A stretch of DNA of 64,000 bases from Hydrogenophaga sp. NFH-34 (GTDB lineage Bacteria > Pseudomonadota > Gammaproteobacteria > Burkholderiales > Burkholderiaceae_C). Below are positions 25,467-36,108 of this stretch, one piece after another. Made by a program: the position numbers and the translations under genes. The notes under the pieces are model-generated. The model was given only the letters and a program-made list of their open reading frames with translations, had not been told where the DNA came from and ran no database searches. The first letter of the stretch is position 1. Each line of letters begins with the position of its first letter. The stretch is from the NCBI RefSeq assembly GCF_021401345.1, contig NZ_JACBGE010000003.1, forward strand, positions 1 to 64,000, written 5' to 3'.

Positions 25467-26110
25467 AACTGATCCAGTCGCTGGCCGCCTCGGTGCTGTT
25501 CGTCGCGCTGCTGGTGCTCACCTACGCGGTGCACATCCGCTTCTTCCGCGTCGACGTGGTGTTTTACGCCGCCCTGGGCGACGCCGTGATCGCGGCCGCG
25601 GCCACCGCGCTGTTCCTGATGACCAGTCTGTTCCGGCGCCTGGGTGGTTTCGAGAAATGGCTGCTGTTCGTCATCTGGCTGCTCGCCGGCTATGCCGCCG
25701 CGATCTCGGTGCCCACGGTGATCGACCGCTCGCTCTCCTTCTACATCCTGGAAAAACTGCAGCAGCGCGGGGGCGGCATCCGCCAGGACGCCTTCGCCCA
25801 GGTATTCACACAGGAATACGTGAAGGAACACCGCCTGGTGGACGTGCGCCTGACCGAACAACTGGCCTCGGGCACCATCGACATCCGCGACGGCTGCGTG
25901 CAGCTCACCCCCAAAGGGGAGCGGCTCGCGCACTTCAGCCGCTATTTCCGTGCGCACTGGCTGCCGCACCAGCGGCTGCTGATGGGGCAGTACGCGGACG
26001 ACCTGACCGACCCCTTCCGCCACAGCGAAGCCATCACCGACTACCGCTGTCAGGCACGCCCTGAGGTTCCGGCGAACCGCGCTGACGGCGCTGCCGGGAG
26101 CGGTGGATAG
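25463..26110 (+). CDS. Membrane-anchored hypothetical protein of glycan operon
   Basis: A 215-aa protein with three hydrophobic helices (about 5-25, 35-55, 65-87) followed by a soluble C-terminal half of ~125 residues. The soluble half contains SLSFYILEKLQQRGGGIRQDAF and RLTEQLASGTIDIRDGCVQLT, which resembles a winged-helix-like fold (an inference). No family is recognised. The ATG overlaps the GtrA stop (ATGA). The last ~20 residues are low complexity. Confidence 0.7.
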   Translation: MKLIQSLAASVLFVALLVLTYAVHIRFFRVDVVFYAALGDAVIAAAATALFLMTSLFRRLGGFEKWLLFVIWLLAGYAAAISVPTVIDRSLSFYILEKLQQRGGGIRQDAFAQVFTQEYVKEHRLVDVRLTEQLASGTIDIRDGCVQLTPKGERLAHFSRYFRAHWLPHQRLLMGQYADDLTDPFRHSEAITDYRCQARPEVPANRADGAAGSGG

Positions 26111-26179
26111 ACCGGACCGCTTTCGAAGCGCCCCCACTGCCCGCGTTGGCCTTCTCTCCTGGCGTCTGGCCCCTTTTGC

Positions 26180-26776
26180 ATGACCGAGATCCCCGTCCCC
26201 CATCTGCCCCACATGGAGCCCGAAGGGCTGGCACGCTTCCAGACGGCGTTGGCCCAGAGCCGCTGTTACCTGGAGTTCGGCAGCGGCGGCAGCACCGTCC
26301 TGGCCTGCCGGACACCGGGCCTGAACCACATCGTGACGGTCGAGACCGACCCGGCCTGGCTGCAGCGCGTGCAGCAGGCCACCGACGGCAGCCCCTGCGA
26401 CCGCTCTCTCCTGCATTGCGACCTCGGTCCGGTAGGCCCCTGGGGAACCCCGCTCAGCCGCGACCACGCGGCCGATTTCTGGCGCTACCCGACCCTGCCC
26501 TGGCAGACCGCCCGCGCACGCGGCCTGCACCCCGATCTGGTGCTGATCGACGGGCGCTTCCGCGTCGCCTGCTTCCTGCATTCGCTCATCAGCGCCGACG
26601 CAGGCACCACCGTGCTCTTCGACGACTACTTCGACCGCGCCCACTACGCGGTGGCCGAAAAGTTCTGCCAGCCCTGCGAACGCCACGGCCGCCTCGCCGT
26701 CTTCCGGGTCGATGCCCCCGCGAGCGGTCCCCTGATCACGGAAACCCTGCTCGAATACAGCACCGTCTGGCACTGA
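26180..26776 (+). CDS. Class I methyltransferase-like protein
   Basis: A 198-aa protein with a Rossmann-like core. YLEFGSGGSTVLA at about 30-42 is a typical SAM-binding glycine loop, IVTVETDPAWL supplies the ribose-binding acid, and DLVLIDGRFRVACF and VLFDDYFDR follow. It is close to methyltransferases of small secreted or sugar substrates and is sometimes found in polysaccharide loci. It starts 69 bp after the previous gene and closes the operon. Confidence 0.75.
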   Translation: MTEIPVPHLPHMEPEGLARFQTALAQSRCYLEFGSGGSTVLACRTPGLNHIVTVETDPAWLQRVQQATDGSPCDRSLLHCDLGPVGPWGTPLSRDHAADFWRYPTLPWQTARARGLHPDLVLIDGRFRVACFLHSLISADAGTTVLFDDYFDRAHYAVAEKFCQPCERHGRLAVFRVDAPASGPLITETLLEYSTVWH

Positions 26777-26884
26777 GCGGGCGGGAACGGCTCTTGCATG
26801 GCCCCGCACCGGGCGCACGGCGGCAGGCGTGTCGGAGCCGGTGCCACCGCCTGGCGTTCGGTCGGATCGAAAATGTACCCGTCA

Positions 26885-26899
26885 TGTAACTTAATTACA
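26885..26899. promoter_or_regulatory. HexR-like operator upstream of zwf
   Basis: TGTAACTTAATTACA is an inverted repeat (TGTAA-N5-TTACA) that differs at one position from the HexR consensus TGTARTWWWAYTACA known from proteobacteria. The symmetric arms extend to ATGTAA/TTACAT. It ends 27 bp before the zwf start, where a repressor would block transcription. HexR senses KDPG and controls exactly these sugar genes. No hexR gene is in the window. Confidence 0.7.
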
Positions 26900-26926
26900 T
26901 TAAACTCGGCCACCAAGAGGTAACCC

Positions 26927-28411
26927 GTGCGCACCCAGTCCCCCCATTCCCCTGCCACCCTGCCCGACAACCCGCTGGACCTGGTGATCTTCGGCGGGGT
27001 CGGCGACCTTTCCGTGCGCAAGCTGCTGCCCGCGCTGTACATGGCGCACCTGCACAACAACCTGCCCGAGCAGACCCACATCCACGCCCTGGGCCGCCAG
27101 GGCTGGGACCGGGCCGCCTTTCTCCACTTCATCCAGGAGAAGGTGCCGGCTTTCATCGAGCCCAAGGCCTACAACGACCAGACCTGGGCGACCTTCCTGC
27201 GCCGCCTGACCTACCTCTGCATCGACGCCACCGAACCCGGCGACTTCCCCGAGCTGCGGGCCCATCTGCAGCCCGGCTCCGACCGGGTGTACTACCTGGC
27301 CACCGCGCCCAGCCTGTTCGTGGGCATCTGCGCCAACCTGCACGGGGCCGAACTGATCGACGAACGCTCGCGCGTGGTGCTGGAAAAACCGCTCGGACAC
27401 GACCTGGCCTCGGCACGCCAGATCAACGACGACGTGGGCCAGTACTTCGAAGAACACCAGGTCTTCCGCATCGACCACTACCTGGGCAAGGAAACGGTGC
27501 AGAACCTCATGGTGCTGCGCTTCGGCAACAGCATCTTCGAGCCGCTGTGGCGCGCGCCCACCATCAAGAGCGTGCAGATCACCGTGGCCGAAAGCGTGGG
27601 TGTGGGCAGCCGTGCTGGCTTCTACGACGGTACCGGCGCCATGCGCGACATGGTGCAGAACCACCTGCTGCAGCTGCTGTGCATCGTGGCCATGGAGCCC
27701 CCGGTATCGCTCGACCCGGATGCGGTGCGCGACGAAAAGCTCAAGGTGCTGCGCTCCCTGCGGCCCATGCTCGCCGCCGACGTGGCCCGCGACACGGTGC
27801 GCGGCCAGTACACCGCCGGTGCCTCGGCCGGCGAGGTGGCCATCGGCTACCTGCAGGAAGAGAACATTCCGCCCGAAAGCACGACCGAAACCTTCGTCGC
27901 GCTCAAGGCCTACATCAACAACTGGCGTTGGGCCAACGTGCCGATCTTCCTGCGCACCGGCAAACGCCTGGCCGAGAGGCGCTCAGAAATCATCATCGAG
28001 TTCGCCGACCAGCCCTTCTCCATCTTCAACGAGTCGCCGCACAAGTCGGTCAACCGCCTGCAGATCCGCCTGCAGCCGGAGGAAAGCATCCAGCTGCAGC
28101 TGATGGCCAAGGAGCCGGGCAGCGGCATGCGGCTGCGGCCCGTGGGCCTGAACCTCGACCTGCAGTCGGCCTTCACCGAACGCCGCGCCGAAGCCTACGA
28201 GCGGCTGCTGATCGACGTCATCAAGGGCCGGCTGACACACTTCATGCGGCGCGACGAACTGGAAGCGGCCTGGGCCTGGGTCGAACCCATCATCCAAGGC
28301 TGGGAACAGCTGGGCGACAAGCCCAAGCCCTACACCGCCGGCAGTTGGGGGCCCGCCGCCTCGTCGGCGCTGATGGCGCGCGAAGGGTCTTCGTGGGTGG
28401 AAGAATCATGA
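26927..28411 (+). CDS. zwf: Glucose-6-phosphate 1-dehydrogenase
   Basis: A 494-aa enzyme that oxidises glucose-6-phosphate to 6-phosphogluconolactone with NAD(P), the entry to the Entner-Doudoroff and pentose-phosphate routes. The nucleotide loop is seen as FGGVGDLSVRKLLPALY and the active-site signature as RIDHYLGKE with catalytic His. The loop has GGVGDL where GASGDL is usual. The start is GTG at 26927 with an AAGAGG ribosome site. It is first in a same-strand series zwf-pgl-edd-eda-pgi. Confidence 0.97.
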   Translation: MRTQSPHSPATLPDNPLDLVIFGGVGDLSVRKLLPALYMAHLHNNLPEQTHIHALGRQGWDRAAFLHFIQEKVPAFIEPKAYNDQTWATFLRRLTYLCIDATEPGDFPELRAHLQPGSDRVYYLATAPSLFVGICANLHGAELIDERSRVVLEKPLGHDLASARQINDDVGQYFEEHQVFRIDHYLGKETVQNLMVLRFGNSIFEPLWRAPTIKSVQITVAESVGVGSRAGFYDGTGAMRDMVQNHLLQLLCIVAMEPPVSLDPDAVRDEKLKVLRSLRPMLAADVARDTVRGQYTAGASAGEVAIGYLQEENIPPESTTETFVALKAYINNWRWANVPIFLRTGKRLAERRSEIIIEFADQPFSIFNESPHKSVNRLQIRLQPEESIQLQLMAKEPGSGMRLRPVGLNLDLQSAFTERRAEAYERLLIDVIKGRLTHFMRRDELEAAWAWVEPIIQGWEQLGDKPKPYTAGSWGPAASSALMAREGSSWVEES

Positions 28412-28496
28412 CCACCCCCGTCGCTTGCTCGCTGCGCGTAGCCGCATCCCCCCTCAAGGGGGCACACCTGTGGCCCGGCAAAGCCGGTTCCACGGT
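28412..28496. repeat. Intergenic palindromic element, copy 1
   Basis: It contains CCCCCTCAAGGGGG followed ~15 bp later by GGCCCGGCAAAGCCGG and TTCC. The same two-part structure recurs at 52233-52305, and reversed at 53341-53412. It fills nearly all of the gap between zwf and pgl and can form two hairpins, so it may act as an attenuator or RNA-processing site. Confidence 0.75.
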
Positions 28497-28512
28497 GTTC
28501 TGACACAAAGCC

Positions 28513-29220
28513 ATGGACATGTCATCGTCTGCCGTCTCCGAAATCCCCAACGCCACATCGGCGGCCATTGCCGCGCACATCGCCGACGCGCTGCGGGCTG
28601 CCATCGCCGAACGCGGGCAGGCCAGCCTGGCGGTGTCGGGCGGCAAATCGCCGATTCCGGTGTTCGAGGCCCTGCGCGGGCAGGAGCTGGACTGGTCCCG
28701 CGTGACCGTGGTGCTGGTGGACGAACGGGTGGTCCCGCACGGCCACGCCGACAGCAACACCGGACTGGTGCAGCGCCACCTGTTGCAGGGAGCGGCCGCC
28801 CAGGCGCGGTTCCTGCCGTTCTTCGGTGAAGTCACGCCGCAACTGACCGCGGTCGTGCTCGACGCGCTGGTCGACGACGCCACCGCCCGGATCGACACCC
28901 TGCCCTGGCCGCTGGACGTGGCCCTGCTCGGCATGGGCGAAGACGGGCACACCGCGTCGCTGTTTCCTGGCGCTGCCGGCTTCGCCCGCGCGATGGCCAC
29001 CGACAAGCAGTTGGCCTGGGTGGTGCCCGACACCGCGCCCCACGCGCGCCTGACCTTCACCCTTCACGCCCTGCTGAGTGCGCGCGAACTGCTGCTGGCG
29101 CTGGCTGGCGAAACCAAGTACGCGGTGTACCGCCGCGCCCGCGAACAGGCCGACGTGGCGCTGCCGGTGTCGCTGGTGCTGAACCAGGACCGCACTCCGG
29201 TCTGCGTCTGGCTGGGCTGA
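28513..29220 (+). CDS. pgl: 6-phosphogluconolactonase
   Basis: A 235-aa protein that hydrolyses 6-phosphogluconolactone to 6-phosphogluconate, directly following zwf. SugarP-isomerase-like motifs are visible: [16 protein letters not shown] near 37-52, [11 protein letters not shown] near 65-75, and [16 protein letters not shown] near 136-151. A second in-frame ATG two codons in is an equally good start. It is separated from zwf by a palindromic repeat element. Confidence 0.95.
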   Translation: MDMSSSAVSEIPNATSAAIAAHIADALRAAIAERGQASLAVSGGKSPIPVFEALRGQELDWSRVTVVLVDERVVPHGHADSNTGLVQRHLLQGAAAQARFLPFFGEVTPQLTAVVLDALVDDATARIDTLPWPLDVALLGMGEDGHTASLFPGAAGFARAMATDKQLAWVVPDTAPHARLTFTLHALLSARELLLALAGETKYAVYRRAREQADVALPVSLVLNQDRTPVCVWLG

Positions 29221-29286
29221 GCCCGCCCACGAGCACCCGCGTCCGCAAGCCCCGCTGCCCTGGCGCCCCACCCCTGAAAGCCCCCG

Positions 29287-31122
<1,836 letters not shown>

Positions 31123-31145
31123 TCTCTTTTCAGGAACCCCGCCCC

Positions 31146-31787
31146 ATGACCACCACCTGCTTCACCCGCCCCGCGTTCACCTCCCGCGTCGTGCCCGTCA
31201 TCGTGCTCCAGGACCCGGCCCATGCCGTGCCGCTGGCGCACGCGCTGCTCGAAGGGGGCATCGACGTGGTCGAGATCACCCTGCGCTCCGGCGCTGCGCT
31301 GAAAGCCATCGAAGCCGTGGCCAAGGCCGTACCCGACATGCACACCGGCGCCGGCACCGTCACCCGCGTGGCCGAGGTGCAGCAGGTGATCGACGCCGGC
31401 GCCACCTTCGCGCTCTCGCCCGGCGCCACGGACGCGCTGGTGGCCGCCGTCGAAGCGGCCCGGCTGCCCTTCATTCCCGGCGTGATGACGCCCGGCGAAG
31501 TCATGCACCGGCGCGAACAGGGCTTCTCGCTGATGAAGCTGTTCCCGGCGCAGCAGGCCGGCGGCCTGGGCATGCTCAAGGCCCTGGGTGCGCCCCTTCC
31601 CGACGTGATGTTCTGCCCCACCGGCGGTGTCAGCCCCGACAACCTGAAAGACTTCCTGGCACTGCCCAACGTGGCCATGGCCGGTGGCTCCTGGCTCACA
31701 CCCGCCGACGCGCTGGCCGCAGGCGACTGGAAACGCATCACGCGCCTAGCCCGCGAAGCCACCGACATCGCCGCGACGCTGGCCTGA
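31146..31787 (+). CDS. eda: KDPG aldolase (2-keto-3-deoxy-6-phosphogluconate aldolase)
   Basis: A 213-aa class I aldolase that splits KDPG into pyruvate and glyceraldehyde-3-phosphate, and usually also acts on 4-hydroxy-2-oxoglutarate. The TIM-barrel features are VVEITLRSGAAL (catalytic Glu), GAGTVTR, SPGATDAL, PFIPGVMTPGEV and the Schiff-base Lys in LMKLFPAQQAGG. It is co-directional with edd at a 23-bp gap, so almost certainly one operon. Confidence 0.97.
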   Translation: MTTTCFTRPAFTSRVVPVIVLQDPAHAVPLAHALLEGGIDVVEITLRSGAALKAIEAVAKAVPDMHTGAGTVTRVAEVQQVIDAGATFALSPGATDALVAAVEAARLPFIPGVMTPGEVMHRREQGFSLMKLFPAQQAGGLGMLKALGAPLPDVMFCPTGGVSPDNLKDFLALPNVAMAGGSWLTPADALAAGDWKRITRLAREATDIAATLA

Positions 31788-31864
31788 GCACCCGCCTCAC
31801 CACCTTCGCCCTTGCGGCGCGGCCCCCGCCGCGTGCGACACTTGCCGGACTACCGATTCCGCCC

Positions 31865-33463
31865 ATGAACGCGCCCGTCCCGTCCCCGACCACCCTGCCC
31901 GCGTGGCAGCAACTCGCCCAACTGGCCGCGGCCCCGCAGCCGCACCTGCGCGAGCGCCTGGCCCAGCCCGGCCGCGCGGCGCTGCAGGCCGCCGCCGAAG
32001 GCACCGGCATCCGCATCGACTTCACGCGCCAGGCCTTTGACGAGGCCATCTGGTCCGCCCTGACCACCCTCGCCCGCGAAGCCGGCGTGGAAAGCCAGCG
32101 CGACGCCATGTTTGCCGGCCAGGCCATCAACACCAGCGAGCAGCGCGCGGTGCTGCACGTGGCCCTGCGCGGCACGCCTTGCGCCAAGGGCGATGCCGCC
32201 CCCTGGGGCACCGAGATCCAGGGCCTGGTGCAACGCGAACTGAACCGCGTGTGCGAGTTCGCCGACTGCGTGCGCGCCGGCGACCTGAAAAGCAGCACCG
32301 GCGCCGCCTTCACCGACGTGGTGAACATCGGCATCGGCGGCTCCGACCTCGGCCCGCGCATGGCGGCCGACGCGCTGGCGCCGCTGTGCAGCGACGGCCA
32401 GACCGGACTGCGGGTGCACTTCGTCAGCAACCCCGATGCCTGGGCGGTCTATCACACGCTGCGCGGCCTGGACCCGGCCACCACGCTGCTGATCGTCGCG
32501 AGCAAGACCTTCACCACCCAGGAAACCATGACCAACGCCGCCACCGCGCGGCGCTGGCTGGACGACGGTGGCATCACCGGCGCGGCGCAGAGCGCGCACC
32601 TGGTGGCCATCACCGCCGCGCCCCGGAAATCGGCCGCCGCCGGCTATCCCGAAGCGCACACCTTCACCTTCTGGGACTGGGTCGGCGGCCGCTATTCCGT
32701 CTGGTCCGCGCTGGGGCTGCCGCTGGCCCTGGCCATCGGATCCAGCGCCTTCCGCGAATTCCTGGCCGGTGGCCAGGCCATGGACGCGCATTTCCGCAGC
32801 GCTCCGCTGGCAACCAACCTGCCCGCCATCCTGGCTCTGAGCGGCATCTGGAACCGCAACTTCCTCCACTGCCCGACGCAACTGCTCGCGTGTTACCCCA
32901 GCCGCCTGGTCCGTTTTGCGCCCTTCGTGCAGCAGATGGACATGGAAAGCAACGGCAAGCGCGTGCGCAAGAACGGCCAGCCCTGTGACAGCGGCACCGG
33001 CCCCATCCTCTGGGGTGGACTGGGCATCGACGGCCAGCACGCCTACTTCCAGTTGCTGCACCAGGGCACGCACCGCGTGCCGGTGGAGTTCATTGGCGTG
33101 GAAACTGAAGACACGCCCTTGCCGCTGGCCGCCGAACACCACCGCGTGGTCAACCTCAACCTGCGCGCGCAGTCGCAGGCACTGGCCGTGGGCCGCGACG
33201 AAGCCGCTACGCTGCAGGCCCTGATCGCCGAAGGCCAAGACCCCGAACAGGCCGCCGAGTTTGTGAGCCAGCGCAGCTTCCCCGGCAACGTGCCCAACAG
33301 CGTGATCTGGCTCGATGCCCTGACCCCACACCGCCTGGGAGCGCTGATCGCGCTGTACGAACACAAGGTGTTCGTACAGGCGGCCATCTGGGGCATCAAC
33401 GCCTACGACCAGTGGGGCGTGGAGCTGGGCAAGACCATGGCCAAAGCCATGGAAAACGGGTAA
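31865..33463 (+). CDS. pgi: Glucose-6-phosphate isomerase
   Basis: A 532-aa protein that interconverts glucose-6-P and fructose-6-P, allowing triose phosphates to be recycled into the Entner-Doudoroff route. PGI signatures are [61 protein letters not shown] and the C-terminal [14 protein letters not shown]. The start MNAPVPSP at 31865 gives a typical N-terminus. It is 77 bp after eda on the same strand. Confidence 0.96.
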   Translation: MNAPVPSPTTLPAWQQLAQLAAAPQPHLRERLAQPGRAALQAAAEGTGIRIDFTRQAFDEAIWSALTTLAREAGVESQRDAMFAGQAINTSEQRAVLHVALRGTPCAKGDAAPWGTEIQGLVQRELNRVCEFADCVRAGDLKSSTGAAFTDVVNIGIGGSDLGPRMAADALAPLCSDGQTGLRVHFVSNPDAWAVYHTLRGLDPATTLLIVASKTFTTQETMTNAATARRWLDDGGITGAAQSAHLVAITAAPRKSAAAGYPEAHTFTFWDWVGGRYSVWSALGLPLALAIGSSAFREFLAGGQAMDAHFRSAPLATNLPAILALSGIWNRNFLHCPTQLLACYPSRLVRFAPFVQQMDMESNGKRVRKNGQPCDSGTGPILWGGLGIDGQHAYFQLLHQGTHRVPVEFIGVETEDTPLPLAAEHHRVVNLNLRAQSQALAVGRDEAATLQALIAEGQDPEQAAEFVSQRSFPGNVPNSVIWLDALTPHRLGALIALYEHKVFVQAAIWGINAYDQWGVELGKTMAKAMENG

Positions 33464-33465
33464 TG

Positions 33466-33660
33466 GCCCCCACGCGCCACCGCTGCGCGGGTTGCTGCCC
33501 CCCGAGGGGGCTGACCTGGCTCGGGAGCGGCCCTTCGCTGCGGTCGTCGGCCCCCACGCGCCACCGCTGCGCGGGTTGCTGCCCCCCGGAGCTGACCTGG
33601 CTCGGGAACGGCCCTTCGCGGCGGTCGTCGGCCCCCACGCGCCACCGCCGCACGGGCAGC
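33466..33660. repeat. Tandem direct repeat, 84 bp + 81 bp + partial third unit
   Basis: Units begin with GCCCCCACGCGCCACCGCTG at 33466, 33550 and 33631 (the third with substitutions, stopping near 33660). Unit 2 lacks the CCGAGGGGG part of unit 1. They follow directly after the pgi stop. There is no credible gene between pgi and mgsA (33464-33758). Confidence 0.9.
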
Positions 33661-33672
33661 GGACGCCGCACA

Positions 33673-33711
33673 CCCGTCATGCCCGCGCACGCGGGCATCC
33701 AGAAGCGGGGA
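33673..33711. repeat. REP-type palindrome
   Basis: TGCCCGCG (33680-33687) and CGCGGGCA (33690-33697) form a perfect 8-bp stem around CA inside a CGTCATGCCC...GGGCATCCAG context. This is the common proteobacterial REP element type. It lies 47 bp upstream of the mgsA start. Confidence 0.8.
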
Positions 33712-33758
33712 AGTGGCGCGCACCACGCCCGGCACCGCACCCCACCCGGACTGACACC

Positions 33759-34139
33759 ATGAAGATCGCCCTCATCGCGCACGACCACAAGAAAGACGAC
33801 ATGGTGGCCCTGGCCACCGCGTTCGCCCCGCTGCTGCGACAGCACACCCTGGTGGGCACCGGCACCACTGGCGGCCGGTTGCAGGCCGAAGCCGGGTTGC
33901 CGGTCGAGTGCCTGCTCAGCGGCCCCCTGGGCGGTGACCTGCAGATCGGCGCCCGCCTGGCGATGGGCGAGGTGAATCTGGTCATCTTCCTGCGCGACCC
34001 CATGACCGCCCAGCCGCACGAGCCGGACATCAACGCCCTGGTGCGGGCCTGCGATGTGCACAACGTGCCGTGCGCCACCAACGTGGCGTCCGCGCGGATC
34101 CTGTTGCAGCACCTGGCGGCCACCGGCAGCCGCGCTTGA
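33759..34139 (+). CDS. mgsA: Methylglyoxal synthase
   Basis: A 126-aa protein that converts dihydroxyacetone phosphate to methylglyoxal and phosphate, a relief valve for sugar-phosphate overload. Conserved segments are [46 protein letters not shown] (catalytic Asp) and PCATNVASA. The position after pgi fits that overflow role. The ATG at 33759 starts the first beta strand; the longer upstream frame is only repeat sequence. Confidence 0.95.
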   Translation: MKIALIAHDHKKDDMVALATAFAPLLRQHTLVGTGTTGGRLQAEAGLPVECLLSGPLGGDLQIGARLAMGEVNLVIFLRDPMTAQPHEPDINALVRACDVHNVPCATNVASARILLQHLAATGSRA

Positions 34140-34182
34140 AGCAGCGGAACCGCCCTGACCACTTGCCCCGGAGCCAGCCGCC

Positions 34183-34668
34183 ATGAGCCGTCCCATCCGC
34201 GTCCTGTTCGTCTGCATGGGCAACATCTGCCGCAGCCCGACGGCCCACGGGGTGTTCCGCCAGCAGGTGCAGGCGGCGGGTCTGACCGGTCGTATCGCGG
34301 TGGTGTCGGCCGGCACACACGGCTACCACGTCGGCGCCGAACCCGATGAACGCAGCCAGCAGCATGCGGCGCGCCGAGGCTACGACCTGTCGGACCTGCG
34401 CGCCAGCCACCTGGGTGCCGACGACTGCGTCGCCGCCGACCACGTGCTGGTGATGGACGAGGCCAATCTGCGCGACGCACTGCACGTGTGCCCGCCCGAA
34501 CACGCCCACAAGCTGCGTTTGCTGGCTTCGCACGCGCGGACGCTGAAAGCGCGCGAGGTGCCCGACCCGTACTACGGCGGTGCGGCGGGTTTCGAGCGGG
34601 TGCTCGACCTCATCGAAGACAGCTGCGCCGGCCTGCTGGACGCGCTGCGCCGCGAGCACGGGCTCTGA
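34183..34668 (+). CDS. Low-molecular-weight protein-tyrosine phosphatase
   Basis: A 161-aa protein with an N-terminal P-loop CMGNICRSP (C-x5-R, catalytic Cys about 12) and the general-acid Asp in VPDPYYGG near 127. It dephosphorylates phosphotyrosine or aryl phosphates. No tyrosine kinase is visible next to it, so the substrate is unknown. It follows mgsA after 43 bp and is convergent with the next gene. Confidence 0.95.
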   Translation: MSRPIRVLFVCMGNICRSPTAHGVFRQQVQAAGLTGRIAVVSAGTHGYHVGAEPDERSQQHAARRGYDLSDLRASHLGADDCVAADHVLVMDEANLRDALHVCPPEHAHKLRLLASHARTLKAREVPDPYYGGAAGFERVLDLIEDSCAGLLDALRREHGL

Positions 34669-34701
34669 AAGCGCGGCGCGGCCGCCGCGCGGTGGCCGTG
34701 T

Positions 34702-36066
34702 TCAGCCGTTGAGCACGCGCAGTTGCTGCGCGATGATGTCGTGATCGAGCCAGAGCACCGGGCCCGACGGCGCGGCCGAGGCGTTGAACATCAGCGGGCC
34801 GGTGGCCTCGATCACGCGGGTGCTCAGCAAGTCGGTGATGAGCGCGCTGCGGTCCTTGTGCAGGCCGGTGATGGTGTCGGACGCCCCGATCATCAGGTCG
34901 GCCAGGCCCTGGCTGTTGGGCATGGGCCAGGCGGCGAAGTTGCCGTAAGCCTGCATCACGTCGCTGGCGTAGAAGTCGGCAATGGTCTGCATCACCGTCT
35001 CAATGCTGGCCGGGTCGGTCAGCAGTTCGCGGCAGGCGTCCCACTGCGACTCGGTCCAGGCGCCCGGGGCTTCCCGGCGCAGCGCGCGCAGCAGCGAAAA
35101 CAGCGGCAGCTCCACGCCCACGAAGATGTCCGACGAATTGGTACGGATCTCCGGGCAGTTGTAGACGGTGGCGCGGATGCCGCGCGCCCAGGCGTCCTGC
35201 GCGATGCGCTCCAGGCGCATCTTGGCGTAGCCCTGGGTGTAGTTGCTGTAGGTCTGCCAGCGGTATTCGTCGCCGATGAGCACGCGCGTGCCGTGGTAGC
35301 CGTAGGCCGAATAACACACCTGCCCGCCGGTGCGCTCCATGCGCTCGCGGATCGCCGCGCTGCCGTCGATGAGATGGCCGAAAGTGTTGGCCGACACTTC
35401 GTCAAAGTTCTGCAGGATCAGCTTGCCCAGGTCGCTGTCGAGCAGTTCCTGGGACGACTGGTGGCGGTCGCCACGGCCCTTGTAGACGCGGTTGGCGATG
35501 GCCAGAAACACCTTGGCCTTGGGAATGCCGCCGGCCATGGTGTGGGCAAAAAACACCTTGGCGCCGTCGGGAATCAGGCCGTCGAGCGTGGCCATCACCT
35601 GCGCCACCGAGGCCTTGAAGCGGTTCACACCGACCTCGCGGCAGCGCGCAATGTGGTCCCAGTCCAGCTTGTCTTCGGTCCAGGTCTTGATCGACAGCGC
35701 GCCCAGCAACTCGGTCGGCGTGGGGGTGCCGGCCGGCGCATCCATGTCGAAACCGGCCATCAGCGGCACGTTGATGATGCGGCCACCCAGGTTGGCTTCT
35801 GCCGCAGCCAGCTCTTCACCGGTCAGCGGGCGCAGGCTGCCGTCGGCCTCGCGGCGACCAACGGTCACGCCGATGATGGTCATGCCGGCCTGGCGGGCCT
35901 CGGCCACCAAGCCGTTGGCGTAACCGCGGCCGAACAGTTCGCCGAACAGCACGAACACATCGCCGGCGCGGAACTGGTGGGGCTGGGGGAGTTGGGTCAG
36001 GGGAATGGGACCGTTCACGGTGTCTAACTCGCTGTTGTTATCGGTGTCCGACAGGGGCTGGCGCAC
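34702..36066 (-). CDS. Putative enoyl-ACP reductase of the FabMG-like family
   Basis: A 454-aa soluble protein. The N-terminal Rossmann-like segment FVLFGELFGRGYANGLVAEA is followed by VTVGRR. Later come VFFAHTMAGG, YSAYGYHGTRVLIGDEYRWQTYSNYTQGYAKMRLE (a Tyr/Lys-rich catalytic-looking stretch) and a C-terminal helical domain. From memory of the family this resembles FabMG-type enoyl-ACP reductases, which are larger than FabI. I hold that assignment loosely; an NAD(P)-dependent dehydrogenase-like role is the safer statement. Confidence 0.5.
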   Translation of the reverse strand: MRQPLSDTDNNSELDTVNGPIPLTQLPQPHQFRAGDVFVLFGELFGRGYANGLVAEARQAGMTIIGVTVGRREADGSLRPLTGEELAAAEANLGGRIINVPLMAGFDMDAPAGTPTPTELLGALSIKTWTEDKLDWDHIARCREVGVNRFKASVAQVMATLDGLIPDGAKVFFAHTMAGGIPKAKVFLAIANRVYKGRGDRHQSSQELLDSDLGKLILQNFDEVSANTFGHLIDGSAAIRERMERTGGQVCYSAYGYHGTRVLIGDEYRWQTYSNYTQGYAKMRLERIAQDAWARGIRATVYNCPEIRTNSSDIFVGVELPLFSLLRALRREAPGAWTESQWDACRELLTDPASIETVMQTIADFYASDVMQAYGNFAAWPMPNSQGLADLMIGASDTITGLHKDRSALITDLLSTRVIEATGPLMFNASAAPSGPVLWLDHDIIAQQLRVLNG

Positions 36067-36108
36067 GGCGCCAAACCGCGTACTCTAACGGAGCCGGGCC
36101 GGCCACGC

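Noticed and set aside
33492-33758. Extension of mgsA upstream into the tandem repeats
   Set aside because: The added residues translate repeats and a REP palindrome; methylglyoxal synthase begins at [10 protein letters not shown].
34669-34701. Terminator between the convergent phosphatase and reductase genes
   Set aside because: A GC-rich near-palindrome (GCGCGGC/GCCGCGC) is present but no T-run follows on either strand, so it is not called.
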